Of a DNA stretch of 57,031 nt, positions 16,842 to 25,558 are shown in pieces. The position numbers and the translations under genes are program-made. The stretch lies in assembly GCA_019456145.1 (NCBI GenBank), contig VRUL01000028.1:3218-60248 (forward strand), written 5' to 3'. Source of the DNA: Planctomycetota bacterium. Its GTDB lineage: Bacteria > Planctomycetota > Phycisphaerae > Sedimentisphaerales > Anaerobacaceae. The notes beneath the pieces are model-generated. The model searched no databases. It had not been told where the DNA came from and worked only from the letters and a program-made list of their open reading frames with translations. Numbering within the stretch: the stretch's first letter is position 1; each line of letters starts with the position of its first letter.

Positions 16842-18848
16842 TTAATCAATCCGTTCACATATGATATTTGTAACATCCAACCCCAGTCCCTGAGATTTTT
16901 CATTCTTCCCGACAAGTTTAAATAAAAGATTATTTCGTCCTTCCTCCAGATCAAGTGTTCCAATATATTCGCCTAATCCGCGTTTTCTTTTATCAGAATA
17001 TAGATCCACGACAGGCCCCACAGATGCTTCGTCCATAAACAGCTGCACCTTCCCTTGTGAAGGTCCTTTGATCACATCAAGGCTTACTTTATATTTGCCG
17101 GAAGCTGGAAGTCCACAGGTAAAACAAATAAAATGATGTCCAAACCAGTCATTTCCCTTGGCCCGCAATGAAAGAAATCGAACGTCTTTGCCGTCATATT
17201 TCTCCCCGTTCTTTGTTAGTGTTGTATCTCTATACGAGAAGGCGTAAATCGGAACATTCCACCAGGTAGCAAATACAACACGATTTAAGTCAATCACTTT
17301 CCTTTTAGTCACAGGCGGTAGTTTAAATTCACAGGTTGGCCTTTCCTTCGAATATAAAAAGGTAACACCACAATAGTCATTCAAGAGATCATTTCCCGTA
17401 GGTGCGTGTTCAATTGTTTGTAGTATACTCTTGCTATAGGAATAAGCATCGCCCAAAAGTATCCGATATCCGCCCGTCCTACCCAGGTGCTTCTTATATC
17501 CGAGGCAGCCGCTTAGCGGAAATGATCTCCTCGTCTCCCATCGACCCGGCACATCATACCAGCCGCCATTGTAGAAATCCTCCGAACCAGTGCCGTGGAT
17601 CACAAGTTCACCGTCGATTTTTGTTTGATCATCACCCTCAAAAAAAAGAGTATTACCCGATTCAAATCCCTGTGATTGTTGTATGAATCCGACCAGATGC
17701 CCGCGCCCTTTTGTTTCAATGAATTTGAAGGGTATGCCTTTGGTTGTCGGATTCTCACGGCGCCATATCGCGTAGAACTTACCTTCATTCTTCTTCCGAG
17801 CAACTGGAGCAAACAGAATCTCTGCTTCAACTGCCACCTCTGTATCCGTATCCCGTTCGGACAATAGCTCTATCCGAGCACTTTCATCGAATGGCATCGG
17901 AAAATAGCAGTAGTTTACACTTCCAGCCGTGCCAACCAATAGAGACTTCATCGCAGGCTCACCCCACGCATAGCCAAAGAAATCACCTGCAGGACATAAA
18001 ATAGCGGGCTCTTTATCTTTATCCCAGTACGCCCTAAGAATAACTCCGCGTTCCTTACCAGCTAATGCCGCTGGCGGCTTAATATGAATCCCTACAATTC
18101 TTCCTGGTTGTTCGACTTCGAAAAGTTTTACAACTTCTCCTGCTTTCAAACGTACTTTTGAAGTGAATCTCTTAATCTGTCCTCCGCTTGGGACAACATA
18201 TGAACTAATATCTGTCCCAAAAGAAGCGAACAACTTCCTCGCTTTATCAAGATGGAGCTTGTATTCATCCGCAGGCTGTTTTGGGAAACTCGTTATTGAT
18301 GTTCCTTTGGGATATTCTGCATAATTAATCTGATAGAATTGTATGCGCTCAGCCCTGATAAAAACTTTGCAGGATTTCTTATAAGTCAGCGGTACATAGC
18401 AATAAAAACCGCCTGCTCCATATCCAACCAAAGGTCGTACAAACTGTGGATGTATACCCATAAAAAGCTCACGAAATTTCACCTGTATACTCGGCTTACT
18501 CTCACCATCAAAGTAGAATTCGAGCATGTCATCAGTTGGTGTCGGGGTCCAGATTCTATATATTATCCCCGGCCCTTTTAAATCAGCCAGAACCAAACCA
18601 TCTTCTTCTTTTCTCACATAGGAATATTGGCCGCCGAAACCATCGTTATTCCCACCCGTCCGGTCATAACTTGACAAGGATGCAACCTTAATCGAATCTT
18701 TGAACACCGGGAGAAGATCTAATCGGTACAACTCTTGAATTCCGGGCTTCCACTCGCTGCGAGCCGGAAGTTTAACAGAGAACAAGGATAAGGAAAATAG
18801 CACTATAGCAAAAAAACGAATACGATAGAATAATACGTGATCATTCAT
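16842..18848 (-). CDS. GH172-family (DUF2961) glycoside hydrolase, secreted
   Basis: 668 residues. An N-terminal hydrophobic signal (about 8-27) is followed by the DUF2961/GH172 core with the diagnostic IIYRIWTPTP, GYGAGGFYCYVPL and HGTGSEDFYNGGWY segments. In characterised GH172 enzymes (difructose-anhydride and arabinofuranosidase activities) two glutamates act as nucleophile and acid/base. The likely equivalents here are the Glu of FFEGDD near residue 402 and of GTGSED near 421, by motif analogy. The C-terminal roughly 120 residues look like a carbohydrate-binding beta domain. AAGGAG precedes the ATG. The exact sugar is unknown. Confidence 0.85.
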   Translation of the reverse strand: MNDHVLFYRIRFFAIVLFSLSLFSVKLPARSEWKPGIQELYRLDLLPVFKDSIKVASLSSYDRTGGNNDGFGGQYSYVRKEEDGLVLADLKGPGIIYRIWTPTPTDDMLEFYFDGESKPSIQVKFRELFMGIHPQFVRPLVGYGAGGFYCYVPLTYKKSCKVFIRAERIQFYQINYAEYPKGTSITSFPKQPADEYKLHLDKARKLFASFGTDISSYVVPSGGQIKRFTSKVRLKAGEVVKLFEVEQPGRIVGIHIKPPAALAGKERGVILRAYWDKDKEPAILCPAGDFFGYAWGEPAMKSLLVGTAGSVNYCYFPMPFDESARIELLSERDTDTEVAVEAEILFAPVARKKNEGKFYAIWRRENPTTKGIPFKFIETKGRGHLVGFIQQSQGFESGNTLFFEGDDQTKIDGELVIHGTGSEDFYNGGWYDVPGRWETRRSFPLSGCLGYKKHLGRTGGYRILLGDAYSYSKSILQTIEHAPTGNDLLNDYCGVTFLYSKERPTCEFKLPPVTKRKVIDLNRVVFATWWNVPIYAFSYRDTTLTKNGEKYDGKDVRFLSLRAKGNDWFGHHFICFTCGLPASGKYKVSLDVIKGPSQGKVQLFMDEASVGPVVDLYSDKRKRGLGEYIGTLDLEEGRNNLLFKLVGKNEKSQGLGLDVTNIICERID

Positions 18849-18881
18849 AAATTGCTCCTTCCATACAAACTCGAATATCTC

Positions 18882-18902
18882 TGATACAAAAATACAGTAT
18901 CA
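18882..18902. promoter_or_regulatory. Inverted repeat upstream of GH172 gene, possible operator
   Basis: TGATAC (18882-18887) and GTATCA (18897-18902) with a 9-nt A/T-rich centre, about 40 bp upstream of the GH172 start. It could be a regulator binding site or chance. The rest of the 260-bp gap to 19110 shows nothing definite. Confidence 0.3.
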
Positions 18903-19110
18903 ATCATATTGTCTATTATAACACTTCGTAATTATTTATACAGAATGAACATGTACTACGATCAGGAAACTCTATATATAGTATTCCGACCTGGTCCGCT
19001 TTGTTTTTTCCCAGGTCGGGCTTATAACTCAAATCCACCCTGGATGCCGCTGCCTGCCAAAACCATTTCATTAAGAAGCGTTATCCTGTGTGGAATCTGA
19101 GCGGAATGAT

Positions 19111-20208
19111 TCATGCATTCATCGCTGCATTTAGTGCCAGCGTGCCTTTGAGCAGTCGACCGCGACGCTGTAGGCCGTCAGTGCAGGCCGACATAACCAG
19201 GGCGAAGTAGGCATCGAGTAAGCTGTATGCGGACATGTCAATCTCTCCATATCGCGATATATAAGAAGTGCGGAATCGGCTGTACCAGTCAATTTGATGA
19301 AATGGCTTTATCGTTGCCTCTTCCTCGCAAACGCGATAGACATAACGGCATTGCGACGGAACTCCGAATCCATCTACCTGAATCTTCTCTGAGCGAAGCG
19401 CGAGCAATTCTCCAGTCGCATAGGATTCATACTTAACCAGATCGAATAAAGGATGGCCCTGAAACATTCCCGCTACAGAAACCGGGTCGACCAGTATAAC
19501 TTGTCTTGGCCAGTCCGGGTCGGTTGATGGAGGAGATATGAGTATATTTTCCAGGAAACAGTCACCATGCAACTTAACTTGAGGGTTGCCGTTAACACTT
19601 TGTACTGCGGTTTTGTGTTGAGCAAGCCTGGTCATGGCCGTTCGAGGTCCGGCTAACTGTTTGTCATTGATAATAAGTGTAGATGCCTCAATCAGTGGGG
19701 CAAATTCCCTTTGCTGGCTCAACTGAGTGAGTACTGCATCGATAACATGCAGTATGTGCTCTGAAAGGGATTGTCTTTGTAGTGCCACCGGGATGTGTAG
19801 GACCTCATACACGACATGAGCAAGTCTCTCTTGAAATATATCTGCTTGCACTTGATCCAGGCTTGCCGACTGGGCCAGGTCACTTGCAGTCACTGCATCC
19901 TGGACGTATTCTGCTTCATAACCGACGCTCGGCCCATCGTCCCACGCCGTGAGCAACGTCGGGAAGTATTTGGCAGCGTTCTCATCCAGGGAACGCAGAT
20001 ACTGGATCTCCGAGCGAAGCGTGCTAACGCCCCATGGTCCGGCTGTCTCTGCTCCTTTTGAAACCTTCCGTACGCGCTGCGTTCCATCCTTCAACTGGAT
20101 CACTTCCGTCCGGTCCCAGTACCCGTCGCGAAGTACTTGTACGATTTTACCGCAGCAGGGTATAAAAGATTGTTGTTCGGCTGACATGTCGTGCCTTTGG
20201 CAATTCAT
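19111..20208 (-). CDS. Aminoglycoside-phosphotransferase-fold small-molecule kinase
   Basis: 365 residues. The catalytic loop is LHGDCFLENIL (His214, Asp216, Asn221), and Asp241 in ILVDPVS is the likely metal-binding aspartate. The N-lobe is weakly conserved (RVRKVSKG, Lys49/51). Such proteins phosphorylate small hydroxylated substrates such as choline, homoserine, sugars or aminoglycosides. It begins 23 bp after the enolase-superfamily gene, so both are probably co-transcribed, suggesting a sugar-acid pathway rather than antibiotic resistance. ATG at 20187, with AAAGG upstream, is an alternative start. The substrate is unknown. Confidence 0.7.
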   Translation of the reverse strand: MNCQRHDMSAEQQSFIPCCGKIVQVLRDGYWDRTEVIQLKDGTQRVRKVSKGAETAGPWGVSTLRSEIQYLRSLDENAAKYFPTLLTAWDDGPSVGYEAEYVQDAVTASDLAQSASLDQVQADIFQERLAHVVYEVLHIPVALQRQSLSEHILHVIDAVLTQLSQQREFAPLIEASTLIINDKQLAGPRTAMTRLAQHKTAVQSVNGNPQVKLHGDCFLENILISPPSTDPDWPRQVILVDPVSVAGMFQGHPLFDLVKYESYATGELLALRSEKIQVDGFGVPSQCRYVYRVCEEEATIKPFHQIDWYSRFRTSYISRYGEIDMSAYSLLDAYFALVMSACTDGLQRRGRLLKGTLALNAAMNA

Positions 20209-20231
20209 ACTGGTAAAATATCACAAGTGGA

Positions 20232-21518
20232 CTATCCTTTGACCGTCTCATGCTTTCCGATGAAATCAGGATCAATCTCCACACCTAAACCCGGCCCGGT
20301 GGGGACTTTAATCTTTCCATCCACCACTGACAGGGGCGATGTTTTGCATTCGAATTGCACATTCGTATTTAATCCTTTGAATTCATGATGAGCAAATGCA
20401 TTGCCAAGGGCGGATACAAAATGAATCATGTAAAGGTATCCGAGTCCGCCGCCGGACATATGCGGCGTACAGGTTTTCCCGAATGCCTCTGCCATACGTG
20501 CCACTTTCATCGAACGGATCATCCCGCCGAAATAATAGTTATCAGGTTGAACAATCTGCAGCCCGTCATTGGCAATAAGCCATCGAAAACCATGCAGGCT
20601 GTATTCCTGTTCGCCGCCTGCGACTGGAATCGTCAGCGCATCGGCAACCTGCTTGGTCTCTTCGTACCAGTCGAAAAGAACAGGCTCCTCAAAAAAGCCA
20701 TAACCGTACTCCTCTAATAACTTGCCGACCCGTATCGCCTCATCCACTGAATAAAAACCGTTTGCATCTGCATACAGAGCCATCTTATCCCCGAACGTTT
20801 TCCGGATTAGCGGAATGATTTTTTCGGTCCTCCCTTTTGGCCCAACCGCGTTAATGTCCTTGGTCATAAACATAAGTCCACCGACTTTAATCTTAACCGC
20901 GTGCGCATTATACTTTGCGACATCCCTTTTTATCAGTTCCATGGACTCCTCTAATGGTTTTTCACGGTATTCTGTTGCCTGGTATACTGCAACTCGCCGG
21001 TGGTGGATTTCTCCGATCAACTCACCCATCGACTTGCCGGCGATACGCCCCAGCATATCCAGAATCGCGAACTCAATGGTAGCCAGAGGTATCCCGAGCG
21101 CCATCCCGCTCAATCTGAAATTGAGCTTGTATATGAACACCTTTTCAAGCAGCAGGTCCAGCTTGCGTGCATCCTTGCCAATAAAGAAAGGTTGCAATGC
21201 ATTGAGGAAAATCGGGTAAAGCGAATTCATTCCGCTGTGCCCGACCGAAATGCCCTCTGCCCCATCCGATGAACTTACCCGGCAAAGGAAACTGCCCTTA
21301 TAGCGAAGCAGTTCGAGGCTTTTAATAATAACCGGTTTAGCAAACAGCTCTTTTTTCAGTACAGGCTGTTTAAGTATTTCATCGAGCTGGGTATAATCAG
21401 CTATCCTGATCTTTGAACCAGACCTCTGGCCTTCCGGGCCGCCACATCCGTTCAACCACATCGCAGCAAGCCCGCCGGTAAGGGCGGTACTTATGAATTT
21501 TCGACGATTTGTTCTCAT
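20232..21518 (-). CDS. Mandelate racemase/enolase-superfamily protein with Tat lipoprotein signal
   Basis: 428 residues. The N-terminus has a twin-arginine motif (NRRKFIST, Arg5-Arg6) and a lipobox LNGC with Cys25, so it should be folded in the cytoplasm, exported by Tat and lipid-anchored. The barrel domain keeps the superfamily residues: KIK (Lys209, Lys211), metal ligands Asp251 (ADANG), Glu277 or Glu278 (FEEP) and Glu303 (GGEQE), and His353 (TPHMSGG). This suits a sugar-acid dehydratase or racemase. Export is unusual for this family. It is upstream of, and likely co-transcribed with, the APH-fold kinase. Confidence 0.8.
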   Translation of the reverse strand: MRTNRRKFISTALTGGLAAMWLNGCGGPEGQRSGSKIRIADYTQLDEILKQPVLKKELFAKPVIIKSLELLRYKGSFLCRVSSSDGAEGISVGHSGMNSLYPIFLNALQPFFIGKDARKLDLLLEKVFIYKLNFRLSGMALGIPLATIEFAILDMLGRIAGKSMGELIGEIHHRRVAVYQATEYREKPLEESMELIKRDVAKYNAHAVKIKVGGLMFMTKDINAVGPKGRTEKIIPLIRKTFGDKMALYADANGFYSVDEAIRVGKLLEEYGYGFFEEPVLFDWYEETKQVADALTIPVAGGEQEYSLHGFRWLIANDGLQIVQPDNYYFGGMIRSMKVARMAEAFGKTCTPHMSGGGLGYLYMIHFVSALGNAFAHHEFKGLNTNVQFECKTSPLSVVDGKIKVPTGPGLGVEIDPDFIGKHETVKG

Positions 21519-21937
21519 GAAATAATCCTCACTCTCTGTAACCGTTGAGGCTTTAAGTATTTTTCAAATATGCTTTACCGCAATAGCCTTACCTTTTTGC
21601 CCGTCGGTTAAAAGATGCTGTCAGCAATCTTTGCGGACGCTTCTTACTCAAGTCTTGATAATGTAACGACTTCTTACTTACCTTGTCAATCACTTTTGTT
21701 TGGAAGCAGTCGGTGTACCAAAGTGTACTAAATAGAGGGACTCTGACCGATTCTTTTGCTGTCCAAATGATGTGTATATTCATCCATTAGATGAGATTCC
21801 GGACGTGGAAAGCTGAGCGAGGGAGCAAGACGAGACAGATAGCTCGGTATTGACCCATTTAGATTCTAATAGAGAAAAACAAAAATCAGCCCCACAGGTC
21901 TCACCACCAATAGTTTTTAAGCTTTAATCACCTGCAT
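21519..21937. other. Gene-free spacer upstream of enolase-superfamily gene
   Basis: No supported gene. A minus-strand frame at 21589-21783 (64 residues, basic) lacks a ribosome site and family signature. The stretch abuts the repeat-flanked GH29 pseudogene and may be decayed DNA. Confidence 0.4.
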
Positions 21938-21987
21938 CCTGAACGAAGTGAAAGTGTTATAAGAGACTCCTTGCATGCTCGATAGTC
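21938..21987 (-). repeat. Degenerate CHSERSEES fragment plus 24-bp dispersed repeat, copy B
   Basis: CCTGAACGAAGTGAA resembles the interspersed CHSERSEES core. It is followed at 21964-21987 by AGACTCCTTGCATGCTCGAT plus AGTC, the inverted match (one mismatch) to 15692-15715. It lies immediately before the remaining part of the GH29 pseudogene. Confidence 0.6.
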
Positions 21988-21988
21988 T

Positions 21989-22601
21989 CATGGAGCACAT
22001 AATAAGAAAACGATAGAAAATGCATCTAATTTGGAGGTCTGTAATGCAGGAATGAATTATGCGTTATTAACGGTTCGGCATACATCCGAGTTTCTACTCT
22101 GGGACAGTGTTACAAGCGACATGCGACAGTACCGCTGCAATCGGCAAATATCTGGTCAAAGAATACGTCGATCACTACCGTCGCAATAACATCGCCCCGG
22201 ATTTTTACTATTGCCTCTGGGGAGGGGGACAGTATAGGTCCCACCCGAATGCCCGCGCGATTATTTTGGCCCAGTTACACGAGTTGGCGACCAACTATGG
22301 AAAAATCCCGTATTTCTGGCTCGATATGAAATCCTGGGGTCCTGCCGATTTATCGGCCCGGGAAATCTACGATTCTCTCAAGAACGTAAATCCTGAAACG
22401 ATCGTAATGTTCAATCAACACATACAGGATGGCTCGGTCATCCATTATTTTCCAACAGACATACTCAACGGCGAAATGTGCTCTCCGCCCGCAGAGGGAC
22501 ACGATCCGTATCGAACCGTGAACGGCAAAAAGTATTACCTGCCTTTCGAGTACGAACCGTGCTCGCAAATGAGAAGTGGGGGAGCAACTAAAAAATCCTG
22601 A
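21989..22601 (+). pseudogene. Alpha-L-fucosidase-like (GH29) gene remnant, frameshifted and truncated at both ends
   Basis: Two frames together give a GH29 core. From about 22028 to 22130 one frame reads LEVCNAGMNYALLTVRHT then SEFLLWDS, the family's KYAxLTxKHHDGFxLW motif. From about 22110 another frame continues ATCDSTAAIGKYLVKEYVDH, then IAPDFYYCLWGG and YGKIPYFWLDMKSWG, the region around the GH29 nucleophile Asp. A single frameshift in 22110-22130 explains the switch. An in-frame stop at 21983-21985 removes the N-terminus. Homology ends after FEYEPCSQ, so the C-terminal half is missing too. No ribosome site is seen. This is a dead gene. Confidence 0.8.
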
Positions 22602-22692
22602 ATAACGTTAATTATCAAAGGTTTTCCATTATAGTTTCCACAATGAACCGTTTTGTGGTTTTGTAAGTCATTAGATAGTAGGGACTTGCAAA

Positions 22693-22766
22693 TGGGCGAT
22701 ACAGGACTTGAACCTGTGACTTCCTGCGTGTAAAGCAGGCGCTCTAGCCAACTGAGCTAATCGCCC
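22693..22766 (-). tRNA. tRNA-Val (anticodon TAC)
   Basis: 74 nt including the discriminator A. The acceptor stem GGGCGAT pairs with ATCGCCC, the anticodon loop is TTTACAC within CCTGC/GCAGG, and the T-arm ACAGG-TTCAAGT-CCTGT is complete. CCA is not encoded. Confidence 0.95.
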
Positions 22767-22780
22767 GAGATTCGAATGTA

Positions 22781-22809
22781 AAAATACAGTTATTTAGACC
22801 TTGCGTCAA
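22781..22809 (-). promoter_or_regulatory. Promoter of tRNA-Val
   Basis: On the minus strand TTGACG (22804-22809), 17 nt, TATTTT (22781-22786). The predicted start is a few bases before the tRNA 5' end. Confidence 0.6.
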
Positions 22810-22882
22810 TATTGTTTTATTATTAAAAGATAAGAGTTTTGTTCATTTGGTCAGAGAAAAAATCATAATTTGAGGTATTCTT

Positions 22883-23395
22883 ATGACATTACTTGAAGCC
22901 ATACGCAGGCGATATTCCTGCCGAGCGTATCAGGACAAGTCTATAGAGCAGGAAAAGCTCGATATCATATTTGAGGCTGCGCGTCTGGCACCTTCTGCAA
23001 AGAATACACAGGATTGGCGTTTCGTGGTACTAACTGATAGCCAAATCAAACGTCGGGTTGCTGAGACTACTAACCGGCCGGAGGTTTTCCAGAAGGCAGG
23101 TGCTATTATAGCTGCGTGCAGCAACAGCGATGAAGTAATGCGGTGCGGCCAGGCAATTGGGCCTATTGATGTTGCTATCGCACTTGAACATATCGCGCTG
23201 CAAGCTGCGGAGTTGGGGCTGGCAACGTGCTGGATTGGCTCTTTCGATACAGACAAAGTAAAGGCAATGCTGGATATTCCGGCCGATATTGCAATCATAG
23301 AGCTAATGGCGATGGGCTATCCCGCTGATGAGCGAAAGGAGCCGAAGCGTGAGCCGGTGGAGAAAATTCTCTGTTATCAGAAGTGGAAGTTCTGA
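22883..23395 (+). CDS. Nitroreductase-family flavoprotein
   Basis: 170 residues. The N-terminal RRRYSCRAYQDKSI is the FMN-phosphate binding signature (RRSxRxY), APSAKNTQDWRFVV is the second FMN motif, and GLATCWIGSF and GYPADE are the C-terminal family motifs. It probably reduces quinones, nitro compounds or other small electrophiles with NAD(P)H in the cytoplasm. It is a short version of the family. GAGG lies 8 nt upstream of the ATG. Flanked by two tRNA genes, it is likely its own transcription unit. Confidence 0.85.
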   Translation: MTLLEAIRRRYSCRAYQDKSIEQEKLDIIFEAARLAPSAKNTQDWRFVVLTDSQIKRRVAETTNRPEVFQKAGAIIAACSNSDEVMRCGQAIGPIDVAIALEHIALQAAELGLATCWIGSFDTDKVKAMLDIPADIAIIELMAMGYPADERKEPKREPVEKILCYQKWKF

Positions 23396-23424
23396 GTTTT
23401 TGCTCGAAATCAGCTAAGAGTATG

Positions 23425-23452
23425 TTGAATTTGGCATGTTGTTGTCTATAAT
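23425..23452 (+). promoter_or_regulatory. Promoter of tRNA-Ala
   Basis: TTGAAT (23425-23430), 16-nt spacer, TATAAT (23447-23452), with the expected start about 14 bp before the tRNA. Confidence 0.6.
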
Positions 23453-23472
23453 AGCTTCTTTACGGATAGATT

Positions 23473-23543
23473 GGGGACGTAGTGTAACGGGAGCACACCG
23501 CGGTCGCATCGCGGGAATGAGGGTTCGATTCCCTTCGTCTCCA
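23473..23543 (+). tRNA. tRNA-Ala (anticodon CGC)
   Basis: 71 nt. The acceptor stem GGGGACG/CGTCTCC includes the G3-U70 pair that marks alanine tRNAs. The anticodon stem is CCGCG/CGCGG with loop GTCGCAT, giving CGC. The T-arm is GAGGG-TTCGATT-CCCTT, the D-loop is small and CCA is not encoded. Confidence 0.9.
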
Positions 23544-23681
23544 TTTCATTTCCTGCATTTTCAGACAGTTGTGTGCAATTGTGGGGATTTGCATAAGTAA
23601 GATTAGACAAAATATAGCTTTGATTATGCCCAAAGAATGTGGTACGACTGAACATTATTAGTAAATAAGAAAGGGCGAAAG

Positions 23682-24134
23682 ATGGAACAGTTTAGCTCTG
23701 TTGAAGAAATTCTGGATTTTGCTATCGAAAGAGAGACCGAGGCCCATGATTCTTATATGAGCCTGTCGATGCAGATGGAGAATCCGGCGATGCAGTATGT
23801 CTTTGAGACTTTTGCGAACGAAGAGCTGGGGCATAAGATGAAGCTGGAAGCTGTCAAACACGGCGAGATTCAGCTTGGGGCAGAAGAAGTAAAGAGCCTC
23901 GATATAGCTGATTATGTGGTTGATGTGGAGCCGAGGTCTGATATGGATTATGCTGAGGCCCTGATTTTAGCGATGAAGAAAGAAAAAGCGGCATTCAGAC
24001 TATATATTGATCTGGCGGCGGTGGCTATTAGTGAAGATCTGACAGATATGTTTTTGTCGCTGGCCCAGGAAGAGGCCAAGCACAAGTTAAGGTTCGAAAT
24101 TGAATATGATGATACGGTCCTGGAGGAAGATTAA
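23682..24134 (+). CDS. Rubrerythrin/ferritin-like di-iron protein
   Basis: 150 residues, all-alpha. The four-helix di-iron ligands are visible: Glu18 or Glu20 (ERETEAHDSY), EELGH (Glu48, His51), Glu100 (MKKEKAAF) and EEAKH (Glu130, His133). There is no C-terminal rubredoxin domain, so it is an erythrin-type protein without the usual electron-donor module. Probable role: peroxide or oxygen detoxification, or iron handling in the cytoplasm of an anaerobe or microaerophile. GAAAGGGCG precedes the ATG. Confidence 0.85.
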   Translation: MEQFSSVEEILDFAIERETEAHDSYMSLSMQMENPAMQYVFETFANEELGHKMKLEAVKHGEIQLGAEEVKSLDIADYVVDVEPRSDMDYAEALILAMKKEKAAFRLYIDLAAVAISEDLTDMFLSLAQEEAKHKLRFEIEYDDTVLEED

Positions 24135-24241
24135 GGGGCCGGGATTGGTTTGGTAGGGCTTTTGTTTTAAGAGTCTCTAATTGTTATAGACTCTAAGTTC
24201 TTATGTTGTAAGGAGAATGAAGTTATTTGGAGGTATATGTC

Positions 24242-24607
24242 ATGATGATGGCGTTAATATGCAGGTTTCCGTTCTGGCCGGTGTCACCAGTCATTGGTTC
24301 CGGTGCGCTGGCTGTCCTGTTAGGGGTGGCAGGGATTGTTTTGTCGGTTATTATGCTTATTGACTGTTTGAAACGGCCGGCTTCGAAGTTTTATTACCCG
24401 ATTACAAAGGAAGCCGAGTACGACAGGTTAGTATGGGCCGGTGCGATCGTGCTTTCCCTTGGTTTTTATTTCATAGGGGCGATAGTTTATTTCTTTGTCG
24501 TAAAAAGGGCCAAACCCGAGACAAACAAGCAGGCCCAGCCAACAACTACCAGTACGAGTGAAGCTAATCAAAAGCCCGAAGGCCAGAGTCAAAAAGAAAG
24601 TGAATAA
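24242..24607 (+). CDS. Small membrane protein with PLDc_N-like domain
   Basis: 121 residues from the ATG at 24242; the apparent earlier TTG at 24227 is really part of the TTGGAGG ribosome site. Two transmembrane helices (about 18-40 and 64-88) flank a DCLKRP loop. The second helix has VWAGAIVLSLGFYFIGAIVYFF, the pattern of the phospholipase D nuclease N-terminal (PLDc_N) membrane domain. The hydrophilic tail is rich in Lys, Thr, Gln and Glu. No enzyme domain is attached. Function unknown. Confidence 0.7.
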   Translation: MMMALICRFPFWPVSPVIGSGALAVLLGVAGIVLSVIMLIDCLKRPASKFYYPITKEAEYDRLVWAGAIVLSLGFYFIGAIVYFFVVKRAKPETNKQAQPTTTSTSEANQKPEGQSQKESE

Positions 24608-24690
24608 CCAAAGACGGACAATGGAGTTCCTGTCGCTGCTGCTTGCCTGTGCGATTATGAATCATGAAAAGTTTCACTGCTTAGGTCAGG

Positions 24691-24951
24691 ATGAGTTTGG
24701 GACAGGATACGATGGATGCCGGAATGATTGAGAATATAGAAAAAATATGGCAGGGAGTTAGCTATATCGCGTTCGGCGGTACGATAGCGTTGATATTTTT
24801 CCTTGTTTTTGCTCCGAACATCCTTGGCTCAAAGACTACACATAAGCAGCTTGAAAACCTGGGCAAGCAAATCCAGGAGACGAACGAACAGCTAAAACAA
24901 ATAGCCAAACATCTTAAAAAGGAAAAAGAGAAACGAAAAAAGGATACTTGA
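24691..24951 (+). CDS. Small single-pass membrane protein with coiled-coil tail
   Basis: 86 residues: a short N-terminal part, one transmembrane helix (about 27-47, YIAFGGTIALIFFLVFAP), and a charged coiled coil (KQLENLGKQIQETNEQLKQI...) ending in a Lys/Glu-rich tail. ATG at 24712 is an alternative start; neither has a strong ribosome site. It lies 83 bp after the PLDc_N-like gene on the same strand, so the two may be co-transcribed. No family recognised. Confidence 0.5.
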   Translation: MSLGQDTMDAGMIENIEKIWQGVSYIAFGGTIALIFFLVFAPNILGSKTTHKQLENLGKQIQETNEQLKQIAKHLKKEKEKRKKDT

Positions 24952-25115
24952 ATCCGTATTCGTATTTATAGGCGGGAGGTGTTTTACGAAAAAGTTATCA
25001 CTAACTCGGCGGTCATTGGTAAAGACAACTTAAGCGGGATTAGCTGCTGCGGCCTTTGTTGCGCTTAAAATGGCAAAAATCTAAAGGCAGTAGAAAAGGT
25101 TGTTTGGGAACGGAT

Positions 25116-25541
25116 GTGTTGATCGAGATAACCAAAGACTTATTTATTGATGAGGGCCGGCTTGTTTTCAAGGCATCTCGAAGCGGCGGGCCCGGCGGGC
25201 AAAATGTCAATAAGGTCAATACACGGGTAACGCTGTTTTTTGATGTGGCAGGCTGCGATGTACTTTCAGATATACGCAAACAGAGAATACTCGATCGGCT
25301 GTCGACTCGGGCCGACAAAAATGGAGTTATAAGGGTTGTTTCGCAAAAGTATCGCACACAAAAGGCAAACCGCAGGACCGCCGTGGAGCGATTGCAGGAG
25401 TTATTGAGAGAGGCGTTAAAGACCAAACCTGTTCGGAAAAAGACAAGAGTGCCCGAGCGGGCGCGACTGCGGCGATTAGAGGAAAAAAAGCGGCGAAGCA
25501 TGTTAAAAAGACAAAGAGCGGAAAAAGACTTTGAGTTTTAG
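25116..25541 (+). CDS. arfB: Alternative ribosome-rescue peptidyl-tRNA hydrolase ArfB (YaeJ-like)
   Basis: 141 residues from a GTG at 25116, close to the usual ArfB length of about 140. The class I release-factor core SRSGGPGGQNVNKVNT has the catalytic GGQ at 27-29. The tail is strongly basic (KTKPVRKKTRVPERARLRR...KKRRSMLKRQR), which in ArfB threads into the empty mRNA channel. There are no codon-recognition domains, which separates it from RF1/RF2. It frees peptides from ribosomes stalled on broken mRNA. A longer frame from 25056 adds residues with no family match. Confidence 0.85.
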   Translation: MLIEITKDLFIDEGRLVFKASRSGGPGGQNVNKVNTRVTLFFDVAGCDVLSDIRKQRILDRLSTRADKNGVIRVVSQKYRTQKANRRTAVERLQELLREALKTKPVRKKTRVPERARLRRLEEKKRRSMLKRQRAEKDFEF

Positions 25542-25558
25542 TATAGGTTTTGAAAATT

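Noticed and set aside
19111..20208. Antibiotic-resistance aminoglycoside phosphotransferase
   Set aside because: The catalytic loop fits the broad APH fold only, and the neighbour is a sugar-acid-type enzyme; no resistance-specific motif or mobile context.
21589..21783. 64-codon basic minus-strand frame
   Set aside because: No ribosome site or family; lies in apparently decayed DNA.
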